From assembly GCA_021776475.1 (NCBI GenBank), contig JAJFFV010000006.1, forward strand, positions 434,001-498,000: a stretch of DNA of 64,000 nt, given 5' to 3'. The translations under genes were made by a program, and so were the position numbers. This stretch comes from Parvularculaceae bacterium. GTDB taxonomy: Bacteria; Pseudomonadota; Alphaproteobacteria; Caulobacterales; Parvularculaceae. A model generated the notes under the pieces. That model searched no databases. It was given only the letters and a program-made list of their open reading frames with translations, and was not told the DNA's origin. Positions 1-9,381 of this stretch are shown in pieces (position 1 is the stretch's first letter; each line of letters opens with the position of its first letter).

Positions 1-1
1 G

Positions 2-1021
<1,020 letters not shown>

Positions 1022-1393
1022 CGGTCAAGTCACCTTTTTGTCACCCTGAACAAGCAAATCTAGTGAGCACAGCATTCAAGGTCCACTGACCAGAACAACG
1101 ATTGAGTGGTATGGATAGAATTTGCGTTCGGTTGGGATGACGAACCACGAGATCAGTTGGGCACTCGAATAAAACGACCATTCGCAAAACTCAACCAACA
1201 GTGATATTATGGTTATAGGCGCTGTTCGCAGGCACTGGGCTACAGTTGAAGTAAATTCTGCAGACCAGGTCTTATATTCGCTTACCCAAGATAGCCTTCG
1301 AAGTCGACGCATCACCCATGGGGCGCCAATTACATCTACCCTAAAGATCCGTTAGGCGTAGATATAATTGTTTTCGAAAGCGCGAAATGGCAA
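1022..1393. other. Intergenic stretch, possibly a decayed gene
   Basis: No intact gene is evident. On the plus strand three short open stretches in different frames read like protein: FAFGWDDEPRDQLGTRI near 1115-1190, VIGAVRRHWATVEVNSADQ near 1210-1265, and GANYIYPKDPLGVDIIVF near 1321-1375, which runs into the end of the next gene. They could be pieces of one frame-broken gene, but I do not recognise a family, and chance is not excluded. Confidence 0.25.
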
Positions 1394-2653
1394 TTACTCA
1401 AATCTATTTCTATCCCTGAAGGTCACGATCTGCAATTTGTCTTCGCCGACGTGATCGGCAATCGTTTTGTGTAGGGACATCTGGTTGAACCGCGCCCACT
1501 CATTGGCATGGAGGACGTTCAGGATTTCGGGCATCGCCTTGCCCATGATCATGGAATAGGCGACCGCCACAAACACGACACTGAAAACGCCGCTGCCGAT
1601 CAACAATGTGATGCTTGGTCCAATCGATGCCATCAACCACGTCAGCATCATCGCCGTCAGCGCAAACACCAGGCACAACGCAACGCCGCCGACGTTGTAC
1701 AGGGTCGTGTTGCGTCTGATTTGATAGATCTTGTTACGGACCAGCTTCTCACACAGGAAAAGCCGCATTCCGAACCAGTTATAGGCGAGGGTCCAGATAC
1801 CGGCTTCCTCTTTCAATTCGTCGGCCTGGTTCATCCGTTTGTTGCGCTCGACATTGAGCGCGCGGCGTTTCGCGACGAGGAAATTCTGGTTTACGCGAGA
1901 GAATTTACTGGTGATGTAATTATCAAGACCGAGCAAATTGCGCTGTTGGGTCACTTTGTACGGCCATTGATAGAGCAGCAAAAGCAACAAAAGACCACTA
2001 AGAAAGATACCGCCGGAGACCAGCAAGCTCGTGACCATGCCGGCTTGCGCAACTGAAATGCCGCTTGTTTCCACAAAGGACAAATGGACCTGGCCACCTG
2101 GTAGATTGATCATCAGGCTGGCGATCAGGCATAAGGCAAACACAAACGGCGCGTAGTAGAGAAACAGCCGCCGCGAATTATCGTTCAGCACACGGCGAAA
2201 CTGGGTCATGATGCGAATAAAACGCGCATCTGTCGATTTATTTTCAAGACCAAGCGCCTTTTCAAGGAAATTCTGCTCGACTTCCTCATAGAAAAAATCG
2301 CCGCTCGGAAACATAGAAAAATTATAGGTGTAGAAGCGCACGGCATGATCGACTTCGAACTGGGCTTCCTCAAGCGTCATGTCCGCGGCGGCACGCTCAA
2401 TGAGGCGCGGGCGTTCGAGCTGTCTGAAAAGCAGAGATTCAAGACCCGCCGGGCGGGTTTCAACCGCTTCACCGTTTTCCGCCGGTCTTTTGATTTCGGA
2501 AAAGTGATCATCCTGCGTGGACGCAACAAGACTGCCGCTGGATTTTCGAATGGCCTTGCCAGTGTTTTTGCCTATGATTTGGCGCAGCATGCGGATTGGC
2601 CAATATAATAATTTGAATGGTAAGAGTAATATTCGAACCAGTGTTCCTCCCAT
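1394..2653 (-). CDS. Multi-pass membrane protein of unknown function
   Basis: I do not recognise a family. The 419-residue product begins with a basic, hydrophobic stretch, followed by a polar region to about residue 165. Four or so membrane segments follow: around 165-185 (LYYAPFVFALCLIASLMI), 205-230, and two between about 325 and 375. Between the middle segments lies a basic cytosolic-looking loop rich in Arg, Lys and Asn. The start at 2653 is supported by AAGGAGG about five bases upstream on the minus strand. It is transcribed away from dps, so the two genes share a divergent promoter region of about 160 bp. A second unknown membrane protein lies on the other side of dps. Function cannot be inferred. 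Confidence 0.75.
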   Translation of the reverse strand: MGGTLVRILLLPFKLLYWPIRMLRQIIGKNTGKAIRKSSGSLVASTQDDHFSEIKRPAENGEAVETRPAGLESLLFRQLERPRLIERAAADMTLEEAQFEVDHAVRFYTYNFSMFPSGDFFYEEVEQNFLEKALGLENKSTDARFIRIMTQFRRVLNDNSRRLFLYYAPFVFALCLIASLMINLPGGQVHLSFVETSGISVAQAGMVTSLLVSGGIFLSGLLLLLLLYQWPYKVTQQRNLLGLDNYITSKFSRVNQNFLVAKRRALNVERNKRMNQADELKEEAGIWTLAYNWFGMRLFLCEKLVRNKIYQIRRNTTLYNVGGVALCLVFALTAMMLTWLMASIGPSITLLIGSGVFSVVFVAVAYSMIMGKAMPEILNVLHANEWARFNQMSLHKTIADHVGEDKLQIVTFRDRNRFE

Positions 2654-2816
2654 AAGCCCTCCTTGGTTCCATTACATATTGGTAAGGAGGACGCTGTTTT
2701 CAAGAGGTGCTTTATGTGAAATTTTTGTGACGTCCCCGAACATTATTCACACGCAGATTTCTTTGGACTAAGTGATCTGCACTTCCTATCTGTTAGAAAA
2801 TCAAAGGAGAGACAGC

Positions 2817-3287
2817 ATGACAATTGATATCGGTATTGATGAAGCAAAACGGGAAGCCGTCGCGGCGGCGCTGAAGAACACCCTGGCTGATACCTATGCA
2901 GTCTATATCAAGACCCACGGCTACCACTGGAATGTCACCGGGCCGGAGTTCCGCACCCTGCATCTGATGTTTGAAGAACAGTATACGGAAATGTGGCAGG
3001 CGTTGGACGAGATTGCTGAACGTATTCGTTCACTTGGCGTTTTCGCGCCGGGATCGGGCAGTGAGTTTGCCGACCTGACGACAATCCACGGCAGTGCCAA
3101 AGGCGTGCCGGAAGCGCGGCAGATGGTGCAAAATCTGCTGCACGATCAGGAAACCCTTATCCGGCGGGCCCGTGAAGCGCTTGATCTCGCCGGTGATGCC
3201 GGTGACCAGGCGTCCGAAGACCTGCTGACACAACGCATCCAGATCCATGAGAAAACAGCCTGGATGCTGCGCAGCTATCTGGCCTGA
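2817..3287 (+). CDS. dps: Dps family ferritin-like DNA-protection protein
   Basis: Starvation and oxidative-stress protein that forms 12-mers, oxidises Fe(II) with peroxide and stores the iron. The 156-residue product has the usual Dps length. The inter-subunit ferroxidase ligands are visible: His37 in THGYHWNV, His49 twelve residues later in TLHLMFEEQY, and the acidic residues Glu53, Asp64 and Glu68, with the spacing of the classical site. An upstream in-frame start at 2772 exists, but ATG 2817 is preceded by AAAGGAGA at good spacing and gives the normal N-terminus MTIDIGIDEAKR. The N-terminus is short, without the Lys-rich DNA-binding tail of E. coli Dps, so DNA binding is uncertain. Confidence 0.93.
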   Translation: MTIDIGIDEAKREAVAAALKNTLADTYAVYIKTHGYHWNVTGPEFRTLHLMFEEQYTEMWQALDEIAERIRSLGVFAPGSGSEFADLTTIHGSAKGVPEARQMVQNLLHDQETLIRRAREALDLAGDAGDQASEDLLTQRIQIHEKTAWMLRSYLA

Positions 3288-3294
3288 CCATATG

Positions 3295-5118
3295 CTAGTC
3301 TTTGAGATAAGGTGCGATTGTCCCCGGTTTGCGATCTGCGAACCGGGACTTACGATTTAGCACAGCTGGCTCTTGCTGTTGCGAAGGCGACGGTGCCAGT
3401 TCTACCCCTTCCTCCCGCATCTCAATATCAACCCGGCAAAAAGGCGCTTTGGCATCCTCCGTGAATGAGACCGCGCGGTCGGTATCTGGTTTCTCGGGCA
3501 GTTCATCATCTTCGGCCATCGGTTCAGTTGGCCAAGTGATCCCGTGTTCATCCTTATATATACTTGTCATGCCGCCGCTACGATCAACACTCGTTTGCTC
3601 TGAAGTCCGGAAACCGTAATATCCGCGCAGCCACCATTCCTGAGGCAAGCCGCCAACAGCCTGTGTTCGCCCCAGAGGGTCAACTTCTTTGCGCGCCATC
3701 AGGCAACGCAGATTGTCAATGAACAGACAATCGCCACGCTTCAGTACAATCGGAAGGGCTTTCTTGCTGGCCCGCTCGACAGCTTCAAAGAGTACAGCAA
3801 AAGACTGGCTTGTGTCCGATTCCGCATCATCCTGAATTTCCGTCCAGTCGATGAAGTTTGGGTCCCAACGAAGTGCCCAGTCGTGCTCATGGGCTTCGTC
3901 AGAAAGAACATCCTCAATATCGGCAATACCGGTTTTGCCGAGGGAGAGATCGCGCAATATTGGTTGTGGCTCAATACCGGTCTCTGATGTAGTCAGCAAA
4001 GTTTTGCGGCTGTACTTGCCGAACATCTTTACATTGATGTCCGCGACCTTAGCAACAACCGCCTGATAGCGTTCCTGCCTGATTTCCAGCGACCCTTCGT
4101 CTTCGCCTTGCGCATCCTCATAAAAATCCCGGATCACGCCGCTGAATTCGTTCATGATGGCTTTTACCGGCAAGACAAATAGAGGTATATTGCTGGGGTT
4201 TTCGATGCAGGTGATCGCGCGGATCGTCGCGGTCTCACCAACGGATTTCGCCCGCGACTGATCCGGCCAGCGATAATGCGGCGCACTGGTCCTGAACCGC
4301 CGATGCAGATCAATCTCGTCAAACAAGGCTGTGATTTGGCGGTTTCGTTCAGTTTTGTATTCACGGACCCAGCGGTCACCTGCCGGCACTTCGTCGCGCA
4401 GTTCGGTGTTCATAATACGATAGGCGAGGGCAATCTTGATAGCGTTGCGCAGCGCCCGTGATCGCAGAAAATAAATTTTCCGCTCTTCGTCGCGCGGCGA
4501 ATTGTACCAGTGCTTGGAATACTCCGTCCACGGCTTGCGCTCGGCAAACCGTTCGACCAAAAGATAGGGTTCACCTTTTCCGTTGGTCAGGCCTTCAAGT
4601 CTCTGCCTGAAAGATGCCGGAAACAGTTCGAGAGGCGATTTCTTGTAGAGTTGTTCATAAATCCGAGCGGCTTGTTCCGGCCGCGTCCGCATCCAGTTGC
4701 TGACGGCATCAAGGACGGCTGTTTTTTTTGGTGCGCTGCCGCCAAACTTACGCGTCGCAATGATCCAGCGTCCGACATATTCGAGGATCGTATCGGACAG
4801 CATTTGCAATGGCCGCCAGACCACAAAGAAGAAAATCGGCAGGGTGAAGACGCCGCTGACAATGAGCCGTGTTGTCTCAGACTGACCGGCCATGAAAGGC
4901 AACCAATTCACCGACAAACCCACAAGAAACACATTGAGAGCAAAAATCGCGATCAGGCCGGCGATCATCATCACGCCCGTCACAGCGTTTTCAGCGGTGT
5001 TGATCAGGTTGACGAAGTTGTCGTCGATCGAAACCAGACGGTCGAAGATACGCTGCGAAACGGCATTCAGCCGTTTGCGGTCGTTTTGCTTGAACTGATA
5101 CCTGTTCTCCCCGCTCAT
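3295..5118 (-). CDS. Membrane-anchored protein of unknown function with a weak TauD/clavaminate-synthase-like C-terminal region
   Basis: The 607-residue product has two membrane helices near residues 46-70 and 84-101, then a long soluble part. Around residues 415-500 the pattern RWDPNFIDW, then LKRGDCLFIDNLRCLM, then EWWLRGYYGF resembles the second half of TauD-like Fe(II)/2-oxoglutarate oxygenases, where the Gly-Asp-x-Leu-x-x-Asp-Asn strand leads to the distal iron-binding His. Here that position is Met474, and I see no H-x-D/E upstream, so if related it is probably not an active oxygenase. The last 100 residues are acidic and low-complexity. The frame is open further upstream to 5343, but ATG 5118 has GGAAGA six bases before it, and the longer version would overlap the divergent amidohydrolase. 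The similarity is my inference. Confidence 0.72.
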   Translation of the reverse strand: MSGENRYQFKQNDRKRLNAVSQRIFDRLVSIDDNFVNLINTAENAVTGVMMIAGLIAIFALNVFLVGLSVNWLPFMAGQSETTRLIVSGVFTLPIFFFVVWRPLQMLSDTILEYVGRWIIATRKFGGSAPKKTAVLDAVSNWMRTRPEQAARIYEQLYKKSPLELFPASFRQRLEGLTNGKGEPYLLVERFAERKPWTEYSKHWYNSPRDEERKIYFLRSRALRNAIKIALAYRIMNTELRDEVPAGDRWVREYKTERNRQITALFDEIDLHRRFRTSAPHYRWPDQSRAKSVGETATIRAITCIENPSNIPLFVLPVKAIMNEFSGVIRDFYEDAQGEDEGSLEIRQERYQAVVAKVADINVKMFGKYSRKTLLTTSETGIEPQPILRDLSLGKTGIADIEDVLSDEAHEHDWALRWDPNFIDWTEIQDDAESDTSQSFAVLFEAVERASKKALPIVLKRGDCLFIDNLRCLMARKEVDPLGRTQAVGGLPQEWWLRGYYGFRTSEQTSVDRSGGMTSIYKDEHGITWPTEPMAEDDELPEKPDTDRAVSFTEDAKAPFCRVDIEMREEGVELAPSPSQQQEPAVLNRKSRFADRKPGTIAPYLKD

Positions 5119-5263
5119 GGTTCTTCCACGCATTACCCCATGCCCATTCTCATCACTATAACATGATTGCCCGTTGATGATACCTGTGATGATAGAAGGT
5201 CTTGCCACGCTCCAGAGCATATGGGACCGTTCAGTCAAACATGTATAAATGTGGAGGAATATC

Positions 5264-6595
5264 ATGGGGATAACCAAATCTGCTGCGATGGCGGCTGCGA
5301 TTGTTGTGGGCTCGCTAGCCCCGGCGCTGGCAGAAAACATCACAGTCGTTCATGCTGGCACATTGCTCGATCAGCCTGGCGAGGCAGCAAAGGCGAATCA
5401 TACTGTCATCATCCGCGATGGCCGTGTCGCGAAAGTGCTGCCAACCGGTTCTTATAGTGAAATGACGCTCGGCGCCGGCACAGATGACACGGTCATGGTC
5501 CATGATCTGAAAGATCATTTTGTCCTGCCCGGCCTGATCGATGGTCACGTTCATCTGACCAGTGAATTGAACTCGCAAGGCCGCCTGCAAAATGTGCAGA
5601 TGTCAGATGCAGATCGTGGTCTTCTTGGCGCGCTGCATGCGCGCCGCACTTTGATGGCGGGTTTCACCACTGTCCGTGATGTTGGGGCGGGCAATGGCGA
5701 CGCAATCTTTGCCTTGCGGGAAGCAACGGCTAAGGGCTGGGTTGAAGGCCCGCGTATTTTCGCGTCTGGCTCGACCATCTCTGTCACCGGCGGGCATGGT
5801 GACGGGACTCAGGGCTATCGCGACGATCTCGCGCATTTTTTTAAGGAAGCAGGGACTTCCGGGACCTGTGACGGTGTTGCGTCCTGCCGCAGCGCCGTGC
5901 GTGAACAGGTGCGCCGTGGTGCTGATCACATTAAGCTTACAGCAACCGGAGGTGTGCTGAGCAATACGTCAGCTGGAACCGAGCAACAGTTCTTCGAGGA
6001 TGAACTGCAAGCGATTATGGATACTGCTCATTCCATGGGCCGCAAAGTTACCGCCCATGCTCATGGCAAGCGCGGTATCGATTCAGCCCTGAAAGCAGGC
6101 GTCGACGCGATTGAGCATGGGACGTATCTAGACAAGGACTCGGTTCGCCTGTTTAAGCGCACCGGTGCCTATCTGGTGCCGACTTTGCTCGCCGGCGCCA
6201 CTGTGGTGGCGATTGCTGAGAGCCCGCAGTCATTCCTGACACCGCCCCAGCGGGAAAAAGCGCTCGCTGTCGGCCCGCAAATGCTGAACATGGCGCGCAC
6301 AGCCCATGACGGCGGCGTAAAGATCGCTTTTGGCACGGACAGTGGCGTCTCCAGGCATGGTGACAATGCGCAAGAGTTTCCGCTTCTGGTCGAAGCGGGG
6401 ATGACACCGGCAGAGGCGATTTACGCCGCAACGGTCGCCGGTGCTGATAACATCAACCAGACGGATAATCTCGGCACCCTGGCGCCCGGCAAATATGGCG
6501 ACCTCATCGCCGTCAGCGGTAACCCGCTGCAGGATGTGAATGTATTGCTCAGCGTCGACTTCGTCATGAAAGGTGGCGTGGTGTATAAGGAGTAG
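5264..6595 (+). CDS. Exported metal-dependent amidohydrolase (prolidase/imidazolonepropionase-like)
   Basis: Amidohydrolase-superfamily enzyme with a signal peptide (MGITKSAAMAAAIVVGSLAP, cleaved after about Ala23), so it probably acts in the periplasm. Metal ligands are visible in order: His95 and His97 in IDGHVHLTS, the candidate bridging Lys in DHIKLTATGG, His in TAHAHGKRG, His in IEHGTYLD, and the catalytic Asp in FGTDSG. This pattern matches the Xaa-Pro dipeptidase / aryl-dialkylphosphatase-like clade, often active on N-acylated or proline dipeptides. The exact substrate is not determinable. ATG 5264 is preferred over an in-frame ATG at 5249 because GGAGG lies six bases upstream of it and the signal peptide then starts cleanly. 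A hairpin-forming repeat follows the stop codon. Confidence 0.88.
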   Translation: MGITKSAAMAAAIVVGSLAPALAENITVVHAGTLLDQPGEAAKANHTVIIRDGRVAKVLPTGSYSEMTLGAGTDDTVMVHDLKDHFVLPGLIDGHVHLTSELNSQGRLQNVQMSDADRGLLGALHARRTLMAGFTTVRDVGAGNGDAIFALREATAKGWVEGPRIFASGSTISVTGGHGDGTQGYRDDLAHFFKEAGTSGTCDGVASCRSAVREQVRRGADHIKLTATGGVLSNTSAGTEQQFFEDELQAIMDTAHSMGRKVTAHAHGKRGIDSALKAGVDAIEHGTYLDKDSVRLFKRTGAYLVPTLLAGATVVAIAESPQSFLTPPQREKALAVGPQMLNMARTAHDGGVKIAFGTDSGVSRHGDNAQEFPLLVEAGMTPAEAIYAATVAGADNINQTDNLGTLAPGKYGDLIAVSGNPLQDVNVLLSVDFVMKGGVVYKE

Positions 6596-6599
6596 TTAG

Positions 6600-6678
6600 C
6601 GTCCTTCGAGACATCCTGATCCCGAAGGTGAATTGGTTTCACATCCAATTCATCCGCAAGGCGGCGTCTCGAAGGACG
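6600..6678. repeat. REP-like inverted repeat element
   Basis: Perfect 13-bp arms, CGTCCTTCGAGAC at 6600-6612 and GTCTCGAAGGACG at 6666-6678, enclose a 53-nt interior that holds a second small hairpin (GAATTGG / CCAATTC). The arm sequence with a following GAGG resembles the CCTTCGAGAC-type intergenic palindromes common in alphaproteobacterial genomes. It lies between two same-strand genes and could also act as a transcription attenuator or mRNA stabiliser. Copy number elsewhere cannot be seen here. Confidence 0.7.
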
Positions 6679-6719
6679 AGGGATCCCCAATACCAGTGTA
6701 CCCAGACTGAGAGTAAGAA

Positions 6720-7061
6720 ATGACTCGCGAAATCACCTTCGACGACTTCCTCAAAGTTGACATCCGTGTCGGCACGGTGACCGAGGCGCAATCGTTCCCG
6801 GAGGCTCGTAAACCAGCGATCAAGCTGTGGGTTGATTTCGGGCCGGAAATCGGCGTCAGGAAATCCTCCGCCCAGATTACAAAGTATTACCCGGTGGAAG
6901 ACCTGATCGGCCAACAGGTCTGCGCCGTCGTTAATTTTCCACCACGCCAGATCGGCAAATTCATCTCGGAAGTGCTAGTGGTGGGCATGCCGGATGAAGA
7001 AGGCCAGGTGGTGCTGGTCACGCCAGACAAGGATATCCCGAACGGAGCCCGGCTTTATTAA
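6720..7061 (+). CDS. csaA: CsaA-type tRNA-binding/chaperone protein
   Basis: Small 113-residue single-domain OB-fold protein of the CsaA family, related to the EMAP-II/Trbp111 tRNA-binding fold. It is reported to bind tRNA and to have export-chaperone activity in Bacillus. Characteristic signatures are DFLKVDIRVGTVTEAQSFP at the N-terminus, the AQITKYYPVEDLIGQQVCAVVNFPPRQIG core and VVLVTPDKDIPNGARLY at the C-terminus, and the length is exactly that of the family. The start ATG is preceded by GAGAGTAAGA. It stands alone between an inverted repeat and a convergent esterase gene. Confidence 0.93.
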   Translation: MTREITFDDFLKVDIRVGTVTEAQSFPEARKPAIKLWVDFGPEIGVRKSSAQITKYYPVEDLIGQQVCAVVNFPPRQIGKFISEVLVVGMPDEEGQVVLVTPDKDIPNGARLY

Positions 7062-7143
7062 ACCGCAGATGCTTGAAGCGAGAGCGCAAGCACCGGAATA
7101 AGTTCGATCGACAGGCTACGCTCTAGCAATACTCAAAAGTTTG

Positions 7144-8073
7144 TCACCCCAACCATCGCTCCGTAATCGCGCTATCCCCGTCACTCAGTCCCGCGATTAC
7201 ATCGAAATGGTGATACCCCTCATCAATCATCAGGTCCGGTGGTTCGCCGAGGCCGGCCCAGACCTTTGCCAGTAATTCGCTCTGGCGGATGAATTCCGGG
7301 CGTTCATTACCGCCGACCCAGGAGATTATACTAATCCCCGGCACCGGGCCGAGCAGTGCAGGGCTTTCCGTATACGCTTCATCGTCGTCAATCCGCAGGC
7401 CCTGGTTCATGGATGTTTTCATCAACGGTCGCAAATCATAAAGTCCTGAAATCCCCAGCACGCGATCAACGCGCGCCGTGACATCATCACCCAGCGGCTT
7501 GTCGGTGCAGGCCATGCGCATGCACAAATGCCCGCCCGCCGAATGGCCAGTGATGCGGATCGGCCCGGCAATTTCTTTAGCTGCAACTCCAATCGCCGTT
7601 GCCACCTGCCGCGTAATCTCGCCGATACGCACCTGCGGACACAAATCATAAGAAGGGACAGCGCAGGCCCAGCCGCGCGCGACCGCACCGGCTGCCAAAT
7701 GCGACCACATCGACTTGTCGGTCTCGAGCCAGTAGCCGCCATGAACAAACACCGCGAGCCCCTTCGGCTTGCCCGCCGGCATAAATAAATCCATCCGGTT
7801 GCGCGAACTGGAGCCGTACTCAATATCGAGTGTTCCCAAGTCCGATGCGCGGAATGCTGCCGCATCCTCCACCCAGCTTGTATAAAACTGGTTCGCATCC
7901 GGAATATAGGCGCCGTTAGAATAGGCGTCGTCCCAATAGGCTCTGCTTTGGTAGCGATCTTTGTCCTGCATGGTATTACCTCTGAACTGCGCCAGCACCG
8001 GCAAGCCAGCCAAAGCGCCGGCGAGCGCTGTGCCGGAAACAAGGGAGAGAAGATGTCGTCGAATGATGGTCAT
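7144..8073 (-). CDS. Alpha/beta hydrolase resembling kynurenine formamidase (KynB-like esterase)
   Basis: Alpha/beta-hydrolase of the carboxylesterase/arylformamidase group. HGGYW forms the oxyanion hole, GHSAGGH carries the nucleophile Ser, and the late Asp and His would come from the region ending in YHHFDV. The N-terminus MTIIRRHLLSLVSGTALAGA looks like a twin-arginine-type export signal, unusual because formamidases of this type are normally cytosolic. No ribosome-binding site precedes ATG 8073, whereas an internal in-frame ATG at 7971 (MQDKDRYQSR) has AGAGGT eight bases upstream. A shorter cytosolic form is therefore possible. No kynurenine-pathway genes are nearby, so the substrate is open. 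Confidence 0.82.
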   Translation of the reverse strand: MTIIRRHLLSLVSGTALAGALAGLPVLAQFRGNTMQDKDRYQSRAYWDDAYSNGAYIPDANQFYTSWVEDAAAFRASDLGTLDIEYGSSSRNRMDLFMPAGKPKGLAVFVHGGYWLETDKSMWSHLAAGAVARGWACAVPSYDLCPQVRIGEITRQVATAIGVAAKEIAGPIRITGHSAGGHLCMRMACTDKPLGDDVTARVDRVLGISGLYDLRPLMKTSMNQGLRIDDDEAYTESPALLGPVPGISIISWVGGNERPEFIRQSELLAKVWAGLGEPPDLMIDEGYHHFDVIAGLSDGDSAITERWLG

Positions 8074-8154
8074 CGGAGGAGTTTAGCGTGCTGTCATTTG
8101 CTGTCATCCATTATCATCGGCGATATGGGATAATAGTCCTCATATTCCAGCCGT

Positions 8155-9381
8155 TCACTCATACCGCAACGCGTCAATTGGTGAGAGCCGTGCGGCCTGC
8201 CGGGCCGGGAAAAAGCCAAATACAATCCCCACCGCAAGCGACGTCACAATGGCGATGATGACAAGCGATGGTTCGATAAGAATTTCCCATTCGGCCAGGC
8301 TGGTGATAGCATAAGCGCCGCCAAGGCCGAGAGCGAGACCGATCAGGCCACCGATGGTGCACAAAACAACCGCCTCGATCAGAAACTGTATCATAATGTC
8401 GCGTCGCCGGGCACCGATCGCCATGCGCAGGCCAATTTCGCGTGTCCGCTCGGTGACGGAGACAAGCATGATGTTCATGATCCCGATCCCGCCAACGAGC
8501 AGGGAAATCCCAGCTGCCGCTGCCAGCAGATAGCTGAAAGTTTTTGAGGTTTCGTTGCGGGCCTGTACGAAACTTGCAAAACTCAATACGCGGAAATTAT
8601 CGTTCTGGCCGGGTTCAATATTGCGATCGAGCCGTAGAGCCGTTTCAAGGTCGGCCTTTGCCTCGTCAATATCGATCCCTTGTCTGAACAGGAAGTACAT
8701 ACTGTCGATCCGGTCCGGCACGGGTCGCCAGTTACCGGCGAGACGATCACGAACGGTTTTTAACGGTGCCAGGATGACATCATCAGAATCTCGGCCGCGG
8801 AAAGTCTCGCCGGTTGCCGCCAGAACACCGATCACTTCAAACGGCACATTGTTGAGCCGGATCGAGGCGCCAACCGCTGATATTTCACCAAAAACCTCGC
8901 GCTGGATGGTCGCACCAATGACAGCATAACGCCGGCCCGAGGTTACATCTTCTGCGGCAAAGAAATCTCCATCGGCGACCAACTGGTTACGCACCAGCGG
9001 GTAAGTCGCGTTAACACCGCGCACGGTCGTCGCCCAGTCGGTCTCGGCACTGACGAGTGTTACCTGCGCCGAAATATCACCTGTAACCGCGAGAACGTCC
9101 GGCAGCTCCAGCTCTAGGGCATACATGGTTTTTTCTGAAAACGGCATAAACCGGCCAGACGCCTGTCCCCGGCTCGCCCGAGTTGAGGGGAAAACTGTCA
9201 GCATGGAAGAGCCGAGACGTTCAATCTGTTCCTCAACAGATTTGCGCGCACCGTTACCGATTGCCACCATCACGATGACGGAGGCAATCCCGATGATGAT
9301 CCCGAGCGTGGTCAACAGGCTCCGTAAGCCGTTAAGGCGCAATGCCTGCAGTGCCGTAAAGAATGAGTTCACAAAACTCAT
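8155..9381 (-). CDS. MacB-type ABC transporter permease
   Basis: Inner-membrane permease of the MacB/FtsX class, 408 residues. It has one helix near residues 20-42 (LLTTLGIIIGIASVIVMVAI), a periplasmic MacB-type domain from about 45 to 270, and three C-terminal helices in the FtsX domain, with the conserved coupling segment TERTREIGLRMAIGARRRDI. These mechanotransmission transporters move substrates such as macrolides, peptides or lipoproteins from the periplasmic side instead of pumping across the inner membrane. It overlaps the ATPase gene by 4 bp, so translation is probably coupled. The substrate is unknown. Confidence 0.92.
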   Translation of the reverse strand: MSFVNSFFTALQALRLNGLRSLLTTLGIIIGIASVIVMVAIGNGARKSVEEQIERLGSSMLTVFPSTRASRGQASGRFMPFSEKTMYALELELPDVLAVTGDISAQVTLVSAETDWATTVRGVNATYPLVRNQLVADGDFFAAEDVTSGRRYAVIGATIQREVFGEISAVGASIRLNNVPFEVIGVLAATGETFRGRDSDDVILAPLKTVRDRLAGNWRPVPDRIDSMYFLFRQGIDIDEAKADLETALRLDRNIEPGQNDNFRVLSFASFVQARNETSKTFSYLLAAAAGISLLVGGIGIMNIMLVSVTERTREIGLRMAIGARRRDIMIQFLIEAVVLCTIGGLIGLALGLGGAYAITSLAEWEILIEPSLVIIAIVTSLAVGIVFGFFPARQAARLSPIDALRYE

